17,634 nucleotides of DNA from JAXHTH01 sp034211115. GTDB taxonomy: Bacteria > Planctomycetota > Phycisphaerae > Phycisphaerales > SM1A02. The notes under the pieces were generated by a model. The model ran no database searches. It saw nothing but the letters and a program-made list of their open reading frames with translations, and was not told the origin of the DNA. The position numbers and the translations under genes are program-made. The stretch lies in the NCBI GenBank assembly GCA_034211115.1, contig JAXHTH010000097.1:1-17634 (forward strand), in the 5' to 3' direction. Position 1 is the stretch's first letter, and each line of letters starts with the position of its first letter. This document shows positions 1 to 7,519 of this stretch, piece after piece.

Positions 1-1594
1 CGTAGAGCAGGGTTCCGTCCTCATCGGTTGCGTGGATCCGTATGGCATATGCCGAGTGCGGCATGTGCGCGTGAACGACGACGATCTCATCGCCCGGCGA
101 GTCAGGAAAGATGTCTTCGACGAGCGCGCTGGAGGTTCGGAAGTCCTCCCCCTCGACGTGTGAGATCGGCGGCGGCATCTTGAGATCCGGCGGGCCGCCT
201 CCGGAATGCCACAGCGGATCCTCGAGATCATCAACATCAAACACGCACAGCTTGCCCGCGAATTCGCTTAGCTCTGGGGCCGGGATTGATCCTCCGAAGC
301 CGAGGATAATCAGCTGCCGGCTGCATCGTGTGCGATCCGCTTCAGTCATTTCACCGAAGGATACCCCGCTGCTGGTGTCTGTATTCCATTCCCTGATGAT
401 GCGCCCATCGGGGGACAGGAGTCGTGCCCATGCTCTGTCGGCGGGATCAACCTGAATCTCGTAGGGCGTGCTGTTCAGCCACCAGACGACGCCGTACGAT
501 GCGATGATCGTCATCACGACGAAGAGGCCGCACGCGATAGCGGTGGTCAGAATCGGATGGTGCGAGACGAACCGGCCGATCCGTTGCGGAAGAGATACCC
601 CTCCCGCCTCGACCGGCTCGCGATCGAGCCAGCGGCGGAGGTCGCGGGCGAACTCGGCGGGGGAGGTGTAACGCCGATCCGGACCCCGCGCGGCCGCCTT
701 CGCGAGGATTGCCGCGAGGGCCTTGGGCAAAGTCGGCTCGATCTGGCGCGGATGACGCGGCTCATCGAACGCCACCCGCCGGATCGCCTCGTGCAGCGTG
801 GCATCCATGTCGTGCGGCGTATGACCGGTGAGAAGGACATAGCCCGTCGCCCCGAGGCTGTAGACATCGCTCCGCGTGGAGATCGCATCCTTCTCGCCCC
901 GCGCCTGCTCGGGGGCCATGTACGCCGGGCTGCCGATCGGGGCGCCCTCGCAGGTGAGCGTCTCGGCCGCGCTGCGGCTGAGCAGGGCCGCGATCCCCAG
1001 GTCGATGAGCACGGGCTGGCCGCTTGAGTCGATGAGAATGTTGCTCGGCTTGATGTCGCGATGCATCACGCCGCGCTCGTGCAGGCTCTGCACCGCATCG
1101 GCGCCCTTCGCCAGCAGCTCGACGCGCGCGGCGCGATCGAGGTCATTCACCCGGCAATGCTCGAGGATCGGGTGCCCCTCGACGAACTCCATGGCCAGAT
1201 ACATCCGGCCGTCGGCGATGCCGTGATCGATCAGCCGCGGCAGGCAGGGCAGGCGAAGCTGTTCGAGGACATCCAGCTCGCGCCACGCCCGCCGCGCTTC
1301 GGGCGACTCGCCGATGCGCTGGTTGAGGATCTTGATCGCCAGCGGGCGGTCGGACCCGATGCGGACAGCGCGATAGACCTCGCCTCCGCCTCCGCCGCCG
1401 AGCCGGCCGTCCAAGACATAGCCTTCGATGGATGGCGTCGCGGCGCTGCCCGCATCCGGCCTGCTCGTGGCACCCTCCGGCACATCGAGCGCTTCGAGCA
1501 CGCGGCCGGCGGCATCGAGGTCCATCGCCTCGCTCCATGTCCGTTCTGGCGGCTTCGGCTCCGTCATGCTCGCCTCGTTCCGCTCGCGGTCCAT
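1..1594 (-). CDS. Membrane Ser/Thr protein kinase (Hanks type), C-terminus cut by left window edge
   Basis: Hanks-type Ser/Thr kinase that should phosphorylate cytoplasmic proteins in response to an extracytoplasmic signal. Reading the minus strand from the ATG at 1594 gives 531 residues with no stop before the edge. The kinase domain spans about residues 57-325: glycine-rich loop near 64-72, ATP-binding lysine K88 (LAIK), catalytic HRDIKPSN at 178-185, DLG at 198-200 in place of DFG, and APE at 227-229. A single hydrophobic span at about 347-372 is followed by at least 150 hydrophilic residues that should lie outside the cytoplasm and may act as the sensor. The start is supported by a GGGAGGG Shine-Dalgarno at 1604-1610, nine bases upstream. 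It is divergent from a planctomycete-type sigma factor, which suggests a kinase/sigma signalling pair. The fold is certain; the signal and targets are unknown. The C-terminal end is outside the window. Confidence 0.93.
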   Translation of the reverse strand, partial: MDRERNEASMTEPKPPERTWSEAMDLDAAGRVLEALDVPEGATSRPDAGSAATPSIEGYVLDGRLGGGGGGEVYRAVRIGSDRPLAIKILNQRIGESPEARRAWRELDVLEQLRLPCLPRLIDHGIADGRMYLAMEFVEGHPILEHCRVNDLDRAARVELLAKGADAVQSLHERGVMHRDIKPSNILIDSSGQPVLIDLGIAALLSRSAAETLTCEGAPIGSPAYMAPEQARGEKDAISTRSDVYSLGATGYVLLTGHTPHDMDATLHEAIRRVAFDEPRHPRQIEPTLPKALAAILAKAAARGPDRRYTSPAEFARDLRRWLDREPVEAGGVSLPQRIGRFVSHHPILTTAIACGLFVVMTIIASYGVVWWLNSTPYEIQVDPADRAWARLLSPDGRIIREWNTDTSSGVSFGEMTEADRTRCSRQLIILGFGGSIPAPELSEFAGKLCVFDVDDLEDPLWHSGGGPPDLKMPPPISHVEGEDFRTSSALVEDIFPDSPGDEIVVVHAHMPHSAYAIRIHATDEDGTLLY

Positions 1595-1677
1595 GCCGCC
1601 TTACCCTCCCCGCCCGGAATACGCATCATCGCACGCGCAATAGGCTGCGCCGGCGCGGCCGGTTCACATCCCTGCGC

Positions 1678-1706
1678 TTGGATCGTCGGCCTGTTTACAG
1701 TATCAT
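1678..1706 (+). promoter_or_regulatory. Possible sigma-70-like promoter for the ECF-like sigma gene
   Basis: TTGGAT at 1678-1683 and TATCAT at 1701-1706 are separated by 17 bases. The -10 matches the consensus at 5 of 6 positions, but the -35 only at its first three bases. It lies in the 145-bp divergent gap, 33 bases before the TTG start at 1740. This is a motif reading only and could be chance. Confidence 0.3.
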
Positions 1707-1739
1707 GCCCGCCGATCCGCAGGTTGGAGAGGAACGGGA

Positions 1740-2474
1740 TTGAAGGGGCTTGAGCAGACCTACGAGCGCTTCCGCACCACGCGCTGGACGCAGATCCGCG
1801 CGCTGGGCGAGGGCGATGAGGCGGCGCGGCGCGACGCGCTGGAGGCGCTCGTAACCCGTTACTGGCCGGCCGTCTACGCGCACCTGCGGGGACGCGGGCA
1901 GGACCGCGAATCCGCGGCCGAGCTGACCCAGGCGTTCTTCGCCGAGGTCGTCCTCCACCGCGACCTGTTCACGAAGGCGGCCCCGGGACGGGGCAAGCTG
2001 CGCACGCTGCTGCTGACGGCGTTGAAGCGCTTTCGCGTCGATCGGCGTCGCCGGGCTGTCTCCCGCGGGGTCGATGTCACCATCCCGATCGAGGCACTGC
2101 ATGCCGAGGAGGCGCGGCTGGGGCATCCCCCGGGCGCAGTGGATTGCACCTTCGAGCGTCGCTGGGCGCTGGCGCTCTTCGAGGAGGCCCTGCGCCGATG
2201 CGAAACGCACTTCCGCGACAGCGGGCGGATCGCGCACTGGGAGCTCTTTGAAGCGCGCATCCTGCGGCCGGCGATCGCGGGCCACGAACCCGGGCCGCTG
2301 AGTGAGATGCCCGAAGCGAAGCGCTTTGCGACACCCGCCCTCGCCGCGGCGGCGGTGCAGGTCGTCAAGCGCCGCACGATGGGCCTGCTCAGGGAGATCG
2401 TCGCGGAGACGGTCGATGATGCGGCGGACATCGAGGCGGAACTCGCCGAGGTGCGGCGATCCCTCTCGTTCTAG
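1740..2474 (+). CDS. ECF-like RNA polymerase sigma factor, planctomycete kinase-linked type
   Basis: A 244-residue sigma-70-family protein that should direct RNA polymerase to a small regulon. Region 2 covers about residues 35-105, with the pattern RYWPAVYAHLR, then AAELTQAFF, then GRGKLRTLLLTALKRF. This is the signature of the short planctomycete sigma factors found beside Ser/Thr kinases. The C-terminal half (about 138-244) is helical, with a basic helix-turn-helix-like stretch near 186-222 (VQVVKRR, LLREIVAETV), in the place of region 4. The start is TTG at 1740, supported by GGAGAGGAA at 1726-1734; no in-frame ATG lies nearby. The divergent neighbour is a membrane kinase, a pairing that in this lineage suggests control by phosphorylation; that is inference here. 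No anti-sigma factor is adjacent. Region 4 is too weak to predict a promoter motif. Confidence 0.85.
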   Translation: MKGLEQTYERFRTTRWTQIRALGEGDEAARRDALEALVTRYWPAVYAHLRGRGQDRESAAELTQAFFAEVVLHRDLFTKAAPGRGKLRTLLLTALKRFRVDRRRRAVSRGVDVTIPIEALHAEEARLGHPPGAVDCTFERRWALALFEEALRRCETHFRDSGRIAHWELFEARILRPAIAGHEPGPLSEMPEAKRFATPALAAAAVQVVKRRTMGLLREIVAETVDDAADIEAELAEVRRSLSF

Positions 2475-2516
2475 GCACGGTCCGCGACAACTGCGTTCCC
2501 GGATCACGCTGAAGAA

Positions 2517-2549
2517 AACAGCGCTGCCGGTCCCGTCGGCAGCGCTGTT
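2517..2549 (-). terminator. Intrinsic terminator between convergent genes
   Basis: A perfect 13-bp stem (2517-2529 with 2537-2549) closes a 7-base loop (2530-2536). Read on the minus strand, the stem runs directly into TTTTCTTC, a U-rich tail, so it should terminate the small exported-protein gene that ends at 2578. On the plus strand no T-run follows, so for the sigma gene ending at 2474 it is at best a 3' stabilising hairpin or a weak terminator. Confidence 0.8.
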
Positions 2550-2577
2550 GGAGTGTGTCCCGGATTGGGCCGGTCGC

Positions 2578-3042
2578 TCACTCCGGAATGCCCACCAGGC
2601 CGTAGTACCCGAGCATGATCGGTCCCTCCGGGGGCACCACACCGCGGGTGAGAATCCCGCCGAAGGCGTCTTCGAACGCTCCGGTTCCTCCGTTGATGTC
2701 GTGCTGGCCGACCCAGTAGCTGATGCCTGAGCCGCCGATCGGAACGGTGTAGATGATGTCCTCCATGGTGATCGTGCCGTCCTCGGTGATGATGAGGCTC
2801 TCGGTGAAGAGCACCACCACGGTGCCGAAGGGCAACTCGTACTCTTCGGAGCCGACGATGACCGCCTCAAAGTCGCCCACCACGTCACCGGTCAGATCGC
2901 CATAGACCATGTCCTCGGTGACCTCGGTGATCGTGAGCTCACCGGTGATGTAGACGAAGTCCAGGGGGGCAACCCCGGCCCGGCCACCCGTGGCGAGTGC
3001 GAGCACGGCCAACAGCAGGGTGAGGAATGTCAGTTTTCGCAT
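2578..3042 (-). CDS. Small exported beta-rich protein, possibly allene-oxide-cyclase/dirigent-like barrel
   Basis: A 154-residue protein of unknown function. Residues 1-22 form a signal peptide (MRK, then a Leu-rich core, then ATGGRA), so the mature protein of about 130 residues is exported. It is acidic and rich in alternating V/I/T stretches, consistent with a beta-barrel or sandwich. Near the C-terminus, INGGTGAFEDAFGGI resembles the GTG-x-F-x-x-A-x-G motif of small allene-oxide-cyclase/dirigent-like barrels (DUF3224 type); this is a motif resemblance only. The start at 3042 was chosen because the signal peptide begins there and GGAAAGGA (3053-3060 on the minus strand) precedes it. The longer open frame up to 3303 lacks any protein-like character. 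The gene is followed by a strong terminator and appears to be transcribed alone. Confidence 0.75.
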   Translation of the reverse strand: MRKLTFLTLLLAVLALATGGRAGVAPLDFVYITGELTITEVTEDMVYGDLTGDVVGDFEAVIVGSEEYELPFGTVVVLFTESLIITEDGTITMEDIIYTVPIGGSGISYWVGQHDINGGTGAFEDAFGGILTRGVVPPEGPIMLGYYGLVGIPE

Positions 3043-3347
3043 GGTCAGATCGTCCTTTCCGCCGCCCAGAATGCCGTCAGAGAAACTCCCGATTCCGGCC
3101 CACGCGGCCGGAGGATACCACGCCCCCCCTCTCTCGATGTGCAGATGCCGGGTGCCCTGATACAGGTTTTTTGCGGTTGCTGCACCGGGCTGGCCGTTCC
3201 GGGAGGCGTTGCCGTCGACAGATGGCTTGGGGGCGACGCGGTCAGGGGAGTCTCCCGATCCCGCCTCCGGATCGAGGAGCTTCGATTGGACTCGCCCCCG
3301 CATCGCCCGGATGAGCTCCGAATCGCTCGCCGACGGCTGGGAGCCGG
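3043..3347. other. 305-bp gene-free gap between xylulokinase and the exported-protein gene
   Basis: No convincing gene was found in this stretch. It must hold the promoter of the minus-strand gene starting at 3042, but no clear -35/-10 pair could be picked. A dyad at 3094-3112 (TCCGGCC, five-base loop, GGCCGGA) lies 52-70 bases upstream of that start and could be an operator or leader hairpin. A short hairpin (CGGCT-GGG-AGCCG, 3334-3346) directly follows the xylulokinase stop but lacks a U-tract. Open frames crossing the gap on both strands have low-complexity, Arg/Pro-rich translations. Confidence 0.5.
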
Positions 3348-4895
3348 TCAGTCCGCGCCGTCATGCCGTTCATCCGTTCGCGCTATCGCGCGGAACTGAT
3401 CGGCGAGGGCGGGATAGAGCGCGCGATACTGCGCGTAGTAATCGGCGTAGATGTCTGCATCGTCGCCCGGGTGCGTCGAGTCGGCGATCTGCACGGCCCG
3501 CCGGCACGCCTCGGGCACATCGGCGAAGACATCGATGCCGACGCCGGCCAGGAGGGCCGCACCGTACGCCGCGCCCTGTGTCGTGTTGACGGTCACGATC
3601 TCGGCCCGGAAGACATCGGCGAGGATCTGGCGCCAGAGTGCGCTGCGCGCGCCGCCGCCGGAGGCGCGCACCGTCCTGATGTCGAGTCCCAGCCCGCGCA
3701 TGAGTTCGACCGAATCGCAGAGACCGAAGCTGACGCCTTCGAGCACTGCGCGTGTCGTGTGCGCCCGCGTGTGCCGGCGAGTGAGGCCGAAGAACACGCC
3801 GCGCGCGTATGGATCCGGGTGCGGCGTGCGCTCGCCGGTCAGGTAGGGGAGGAACAGGAGCCCTTCGCACCCGGGCCGGACATTCGCCGCGGGCTTCAGG
3901 ATCTCATCATACGGATCGATCCCCGCTCCCCGCGCGCGACGCGTTTCCGTCTCGAAGAACGTGTCGCGATACCACTGCAGACTGCCGCCCGCCGAGAGCA
4001 TGACGCCCATGAGATGCCAGGCTCCCGGAACGGCGTGGCAATAGGCGTGCACTTTGCCTTCGCCATCGATGCGGGGCTCGTTCATGGCGGCGAAGACGAC
4101 GCCGGACGTGCCGATGGTCACCGAGACCGCGCCTTCCTCGACGATCCCGCACCCGACGGCCTCGGCGGCCTGGTCGCCGGCGCCGGCGATCACGGGCGTG
4201 CCCGCGGGCAGCGTCGTCGCCTCGGCCCCCGCGTGGGAGATCGCCGCGCTGGCGACGGGGGATTCCGTCACTTCCGGCAGCCACGAGCGCGACACGTCCA
4301 GCGCCTCGATGATCTCATCACACCACGACCGCTTTCGCACGTCGAACAACGAGGTGCCGGACGCGTCGGCAACATCGCTGAAGAATGCGCCGGTGAGTCG
4401 ATACCGCACGTAGTCCTTCGGCAGGAGCATCTTCGCCGCCGCATCGAACACCTCCGGCTCATGCTCGCGCACCCAGAGGATCTTCGGCGCGGTGAAGCTC
4501 GGCAGCGCGGGCTTGCCGGTGTATTCGATCACCTGTTCCAGGCCCGTGCGCTCGTGCATCGCACGGCACTGCGCTTCGGTGCGCTGGTCGTTCCAGAGCA
4601 TGGCGGGTCGGAGGACTTCGCCGCGCGCATCGAGCAGGACGAGTCCGTGCATCTGGCCGGTGAGGCCGACGGCGCCGATCGAGCTCGGCGCGACGCCGGC
4701 CTGCTCGAGCACGCCCCGGATGCTGGCGACCGTCGCGTTCCACCAGTGATGCGGATCCTGCTCGGACCACAACGGCCGGGGGCTGGAGAGGGGGTACTCG
4801 GTCGTCACGCTCGCCGCGACGCGGCCGTCGGCGTCAATCAGCAGCGCCTTGCTGCCGCTCGTGCCGACGTCAATGCCGAGAAGATGCGTGGGCAT
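3348..4895 (-). CDS. xylB: Xylulokinase (FGGY-family carbohydrate kinase)
   Basis: Phosphorylates D-xylulose to D-xylulose 5-phosphate with ATP in the cytoplasm, the second step of the isomerase route for xylose. It is 515 residues, the usual length for the family. The N-terminal phosphate loop is GIDVGTSGSKALLIDADG (residues 7-24). GLTGQMHG at 77-84 and LWNDQR at 100-105 are the xylulokinase substrate motifs. D241 in GAGDQAA is the expected catalytic base, and TIGTSGVVFA at 260-269 is the second phosphate motif. GGGARSALWRQ toward the C-terminus belongs to the adenosine-binding half. No clear Shine-Dalgarno precedes the ATG at 4895. It lies downstream of, and in the same direction as, a xylose-isomerase-type gene, separated by 189 bp that hold an inverted-repeat element. 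Another FGGY pentulose substrate is possible, but the QMHG motif favours xylulose. Confidence 0.92.
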   Translation of the reverse strand: MPTHLLGIDVGTSGSKALLIDADGRVAASVTTEYPLSSPRPLWSEQDPHHWWNATVASIRGVLEQAGVAPSSIGAVGLTGQMHGLVLLDARGEVLRPAMLWNDQRTEAQCRAMHERTGLEQVIEYTGKPALPSFTAPKILWVREHEPEVFDAAAKMLLPKDYVRYRLTGAFFSDVADASGTSLFDVRKRSWCDEIIEALDVSRSWLPEVTESPVASAAISHAGAEATTLPAGTPVIAGAGDQAAEAVGCGIVEEGAVSVTIGTSGVVFAAMNEPRIDGEGKVHAYCHAVPGAWHLMGVMLSAGGSLQWYRDTFFETETRRARGAGIDPYDEILKPAANVRPGCEGLLFLPYLTGERTPHPDPYARGVFFGLTRRHTRAHTTRAVLEGVSFGLCDSVELMRGLGLDIRTVRASGGGARSALWRQILADVFRAEIVTVNTTQGAAYGAALLAGVGIDVFADVPEACRRAVQIADSTHPGDDADIYADYYAQYRALYPALADQFRAIARTDERHDGAD

Positions 4896-4918
4896 GTTGG
4901 TGTCTCGGGGTTATGCAC

Positions 4919-5078
4919 TTTGAAACGCAGAGGGCCGCGGAGGGCCGCGGAGATGACCTAATATTAGAACCTGAAGGCGCACTCACGGGATCGGAGACTA
5001 GTGTCACATGATCTGATCGCGCACTCGGCCATTCTCTTCCCCTACTCCGCGGTCCTCCGCGGCCCTCCGCGTTTCAAA
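4919..5078. repeat. Intergenic element with 34-bp inverted arms between isomerase and xylulokinase
   Basis: The left arm (4919-4952) and right arm (5045-5078) are inverted copies matching at 32 of 34 positions, separated by 92 bp. Each arm is built from a roughly 10-bp GC-rich unit: AGGGCCGCGG occurs twice in tandem in the left arm, with an outer end of TTTGAAACGC. The interior carries no gene; it contains the palindrome TAATATTA at about 4960-4967. As RNA it could form a long stem between the two genes. It looks like a palindromic intergenic repeat or non-autonomous element. No target-site duplication could be identified. Confidence 0.8.
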
Positions 5079-5084
5079 TCCTCA

Positions 5085-6230
5085 TCACAACGGACGCTTC
5101 AATGGCGCGAGTCGGTCGGGATGCGCGGCGCGGGCGCGGAGAAGATAGCCTTCCAGCCATCCGCGGGCGCGGTCGGGATGCTGGTGGGTGAAGAGGATCG
5201 CCTCGTGATCAAGCTCGTTGATCCGATCGTTCGCCGCGCGGATGGCATCCATCGACACCTTCAGCGCGACATCGACGGGCATTCGCTCGGGGTTGATGTC
5301 GATGCCCATGTAGCCGCGGTAGCCGTGCATCTTGAGCACGTACATCATCGCCTCGAGCTGCTCGGGCGAGATGACGCCGACGTTGAGATCCTGATCGTAG
5401 TTGCCCAGCGGCTGGCTGTTCCAGTGCGTGTGCGCGAGCCGTCCCTCCGAGAGCGGCCAGCTCATCGCGTAGGCGAGATCCTCGAAACCCATGAGGACGT
5501 GGCCGATCTCGGGATTCATGCAGCAGAGGGCGTGGCCTTCATCGAGCAGCGCGCGATTCTCCGCGCTGGTCAGCATCGACTCGACCTGCCGGCCGAGCAG
5601 GATGCCTTCCGGCGTCGTGCCGAACAGGATATGGCCGCGCGGCTCGTAGGGCTTGGGCTCGAAGGCGATCCGCACGCCCGGGGCGGCGTCCATCGCCTCG
5701 GCCAGGCCCTCCGCAAAGCGGTCACGCATCGAGGCGAAGTCGATGCCGAACGGGTTCTCGTACCCGTCAATGCCCGGCCAGACCACCGCGAAGTCCGTGT
5801 CCAGTTCCCGGTTCAGCCGAAACGCATTCTTCGCGCGGTCGAGGGCGACCTGCCGCGGTCCTTCCAGCGGATTGGACAGCGAACCCCACTCGAACTGGCG
5901 ATCCCAGAACAGCAGGGGGATGACCGTGATGAGCCGAACGCCCGTGTCGGCGGTGAACTTCTTCCAGAGATCGACGTTGTCTTCGTTGATCTCGTTGGGA
6001 TAGTGTGCCTCCATGCCGGCAAGGCCGTAGTCGGCCAGAGAGGCGGCGATGTCCAGACGCTGCTCGATGGTGAGATCGTCGGCGTACTTCTCGTGAAAGC
6101 GGCTGAAGGGCGGCGAGAAGAACCACACACCCGCCGAGAACTTCAAGTCCAACTCGAACGTCTGCAGATGTCTGAGCATCTCTTCCGGGGTCCGGCGCAT
6201 GGCCTGGTCACGCAGATCGGGGAATGCCAT
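5085..6230 (-). CDS. Xylose-isomerase-type TIM-barrel sugar isomerase, divergent
   Basis: A 381-residue cytoplasmic protein of the xylose isomerase-like TIM-barrel superfamily, expected to interconvert an aldose and a ketose with divalent metals. Metal-site motifs appear in XylA order: EPKP with E191, NPEIGH with E241 and H244, YDQDL with D279 and D281, and GIDIN with D311. The position equivalent to another XylA metal aspartate reads HTHWN (H269 region), so the site is not canonical. Length and N-terminus differ from both classical XylA classes. The ATG at 6230 is preceded by GAGGA at a suitable distance. Xylulokinase follows on the same strand, which makes D-xylose to D-xylulose the simplest role. 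Other aldoses such as rhamnose, or an epimerase activity, remain possible, so no gene symbol is given. Confidence 0.8.
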   Translation of the reverse strand: MAFPDLRDQAMRRTPEEMLRHLQTFELDLKFSAGVWFFSPPFSRFHEKYADDLTIEQRLDIAASLADYGLAGMEAHYPNEINEDNVDLWKKFTADTGVRLITVIPLLFWDRQFEWGSLSNPLEGPRQVALDRAKNAFRLNRELDTDFAVVWPGIDGYENPFGIDFASMRDRFAEGLAEAMDAAPGVRIAFEPKPYEPRGHILFGTTPEGILLGRQVESMLTSAENRALLDEGHALCCMNPEIGHVLMGFEDLAYAMSWPLSEGRLAHTHWNSQPLGNYDQDLNVGVISPEQLEAMMYVLKMHGYRGYMGIDINPERMPVDVALKVSMDAIRAANDRINELDHEAILFTHQHPDRARGWLEGYLLRARAAHPDRLAPLKRPL

Positions 6231-6259
6231 GGTCGTTCATCCTCACAATGGCGGTCGTC

Positions 6260-6302
6260 GATGGTGTCGAACCATCATCGCGGCTCCTGGCGGATGTGTA
6301 AA
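6260..6302 (-). promoter_or_regulatory. Candidate promoter with overlapping dyad upstream of the sugar isomerase
   Basis: On the minus strand, TTTACA (6297-6302) and GATGAT (6274-6279) are spaced by 17 bases, matching -35 and -10 consensus at 5/6 and 4/6. A perfect dyad, GATGGT-5-ACCATC (6260-6276), overlaps the downstream edge of the -10, where a repressor would block initiation. The isomerase start is 30 bases further on. Sugar-responsive repression would suit the context, but no regulator gene is nearby and the dyad is short. Confidence 0.35.
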
Positions 6303-6359
6303 GCCACCGATGGTATCGGCGGGGTGCACGGCCGAGCGAGCCTGGGGGTGGGCCGTCAC

Positions 6360-7412
6360 TCAACGCGACGGCTCCCGCACGAACTGCAGCGTCTCGCCCA
6401 GCCCGCTCGTGCTGTGCACCCGCGCCTCGTCATCGACGAGCACCGCCTCGACGCCGTCCAGCGATTCGATCAGCGTCAGCGCCTCCTCGCGGCCGAGCAC
6501 GATCAGGGCGGTGGACAGGGCATCGGCGAGCGTGGCGTCGGCGCACACCACCGTTGCACTGCGCAGGCGATCGGGCGGATTCGCCGGCCGGCCCGTGCGT
6601 GGATCGAGGATGTGGTGATAGCGCTCGCCATCGAGGATGAAGTAACGCTCATAATCGCCGCTCGTGGAGACGGAGGTGTCGGTGACCTCCACGTACGCGA
6701 AGTATTCGGTGGGTCCCTTCCGGGGGCCGCGGATGCCGATGCGCCAGGGTCGTTCGCCGCGCCGGCCGGACACCATCATCTGCCCGCCGGCGGAGATGAG
6801 GAAGCTGTCGACGCCCGCTTCGCGCAGCGCATCGGCGGCGCGACCCAGCGCGTATCCCTTGGCGATTCCGCCCAACCCGATGAGCATACCTTTCTCAGCG
6901 AGGAACACCGTTCCCGCTTCATCATCGATTTCGACAAGCCGGTAGTCGACGAGATCGATGCGCGCTTCAATCTCATCTGCATCCGGGACGTGAGGCAGAT
7001 CTGCACCGAAGTCCCACAAACCCCAGAGTGCGGCCCACGTGATGTCGAAGGCGCCATCCGTCAGGTCGCCGATCTCGACCCCGCGGCGGATCAGCGCGCA
7101 TAAGTCGTCGGGCACCGCGACCGGCTTGACACCCGCCGCGCGGTTGGCGGCCGCAAGAGGAGAATCCTCTTTCCACTCGTTCATCCGCGTTTCAACGTTG
7201 CGGAAGACCTCGAAGACGATCTCCGCTCCCTCGCGTCCATGCTCGGCCGGCAGCAGCACGCCGATCGGGGCGGCCATGATCTGCTCGGTGAAGGAGACAT
7301 ACGGCAACTGCGGCTCCGCCTCGGGCACCCGCCGCAGCAGGCCGATGACGATCCCCAGCGCGAGGAGGAGCGTGATGAGCAGGGCCCAGCGACATCTCAT
7401 GATGCGGATCAT
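6360..7412 (-). CDS. apbE: ApbE: FAD:protein FMN transferase
   Basis: Transfers FMN from FAD to a threonine in target proteins such as RnfG and RnfD; acts on the outer face of the membrane. With the start at 7412 it is 350 residues, with an N-terminal membrane anchor or uncleaved signal at about 8-26 and the ApbE domain over about 40-345. Diagnostic motifs: TDGAFDITWAALWGLW (118-133), GLGGIAKGYALGRAADAL (179-196), SAGG (207-210), VSTSGDYERYF (248-258), HHILDPRTGRP (266-276) and ADATLADALSTAL (291-303), the Mg/FAD-site region. Four in-frame starts are possible (7502, 7448, 7412, 7400); 7412 was chosen because it places the hydrophobic segment at the N-terminus, and none has a clear Shine-Dalgarno. 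It is divergent from the lipoprotein lyase and on the same strand as the rnf operon 2.2 kb away, whose products are its probable substrates. Confidence 0.92.
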   Translation of the reverse strand: MIRIMRCRWALLITLLLALGIVIGLLRRVPEAEPQLPYVSFTEQIMAAPIGVLLPAEHGREGAEIVFEVFRNVETRMNEWKEDSPLAAANRAAGVKPVAVPDDLCALIRRGVEIGDLTDGAFDITWAALWGLWDFGADLPHVPDADEIEARIDLVDYRLVEIDDEAGTVFLAEKGMLIGLGGIAKGYALGRAADALREAGVDSFLISAGGQMMVSGRRGERPWRIGIRGPRKGPTEYFAYVEVTDTSVSTSGDYERYFILDGERYHHILDPRTGRPANPPDRLRSATVVCADATLADALSTALIVLGREEALTLIESLDGVEAVLVDDEARVHSTSGLGETLQFVREPSR

Positions 7413-7519
7413 ACCCGGATGCAGACCGACGGGCGAAAGCCGTATCATGGCGCCGCGGCGTCGCCGTGGTCCCGGGCTTCGGGTCTGCGGCCGTCCCGGC
7501 AAGACCGAAGGAGATCGGC

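Noticed and set aside
2578..3303. 241-codon version of the exported protein starting at 3303
   Set aside because: The first 87 codons lack protein character, and both a signal peptide and a Shine-Dalgarno sit at the internal ATG at 3042.
3363..4961. 532-codon plus-strand open frame
   Set aside because: Antisense shadow of xylulokinase; Arg/Ala/Gly-rich translation with no motifs, produced by high GC codon bias.
5001..7103. 700-codon plus-strand open frame
   Set aside because: Runs antisense across the isomerase, the intergenic gap and apbE, which are both strongly supported; the translation shows no family features.
7466..7519. GTG start at 7466 for the lyase
   Set aside because: AAGGAG at 7508-7513 and a lipoprotein signal place the start at 7520.
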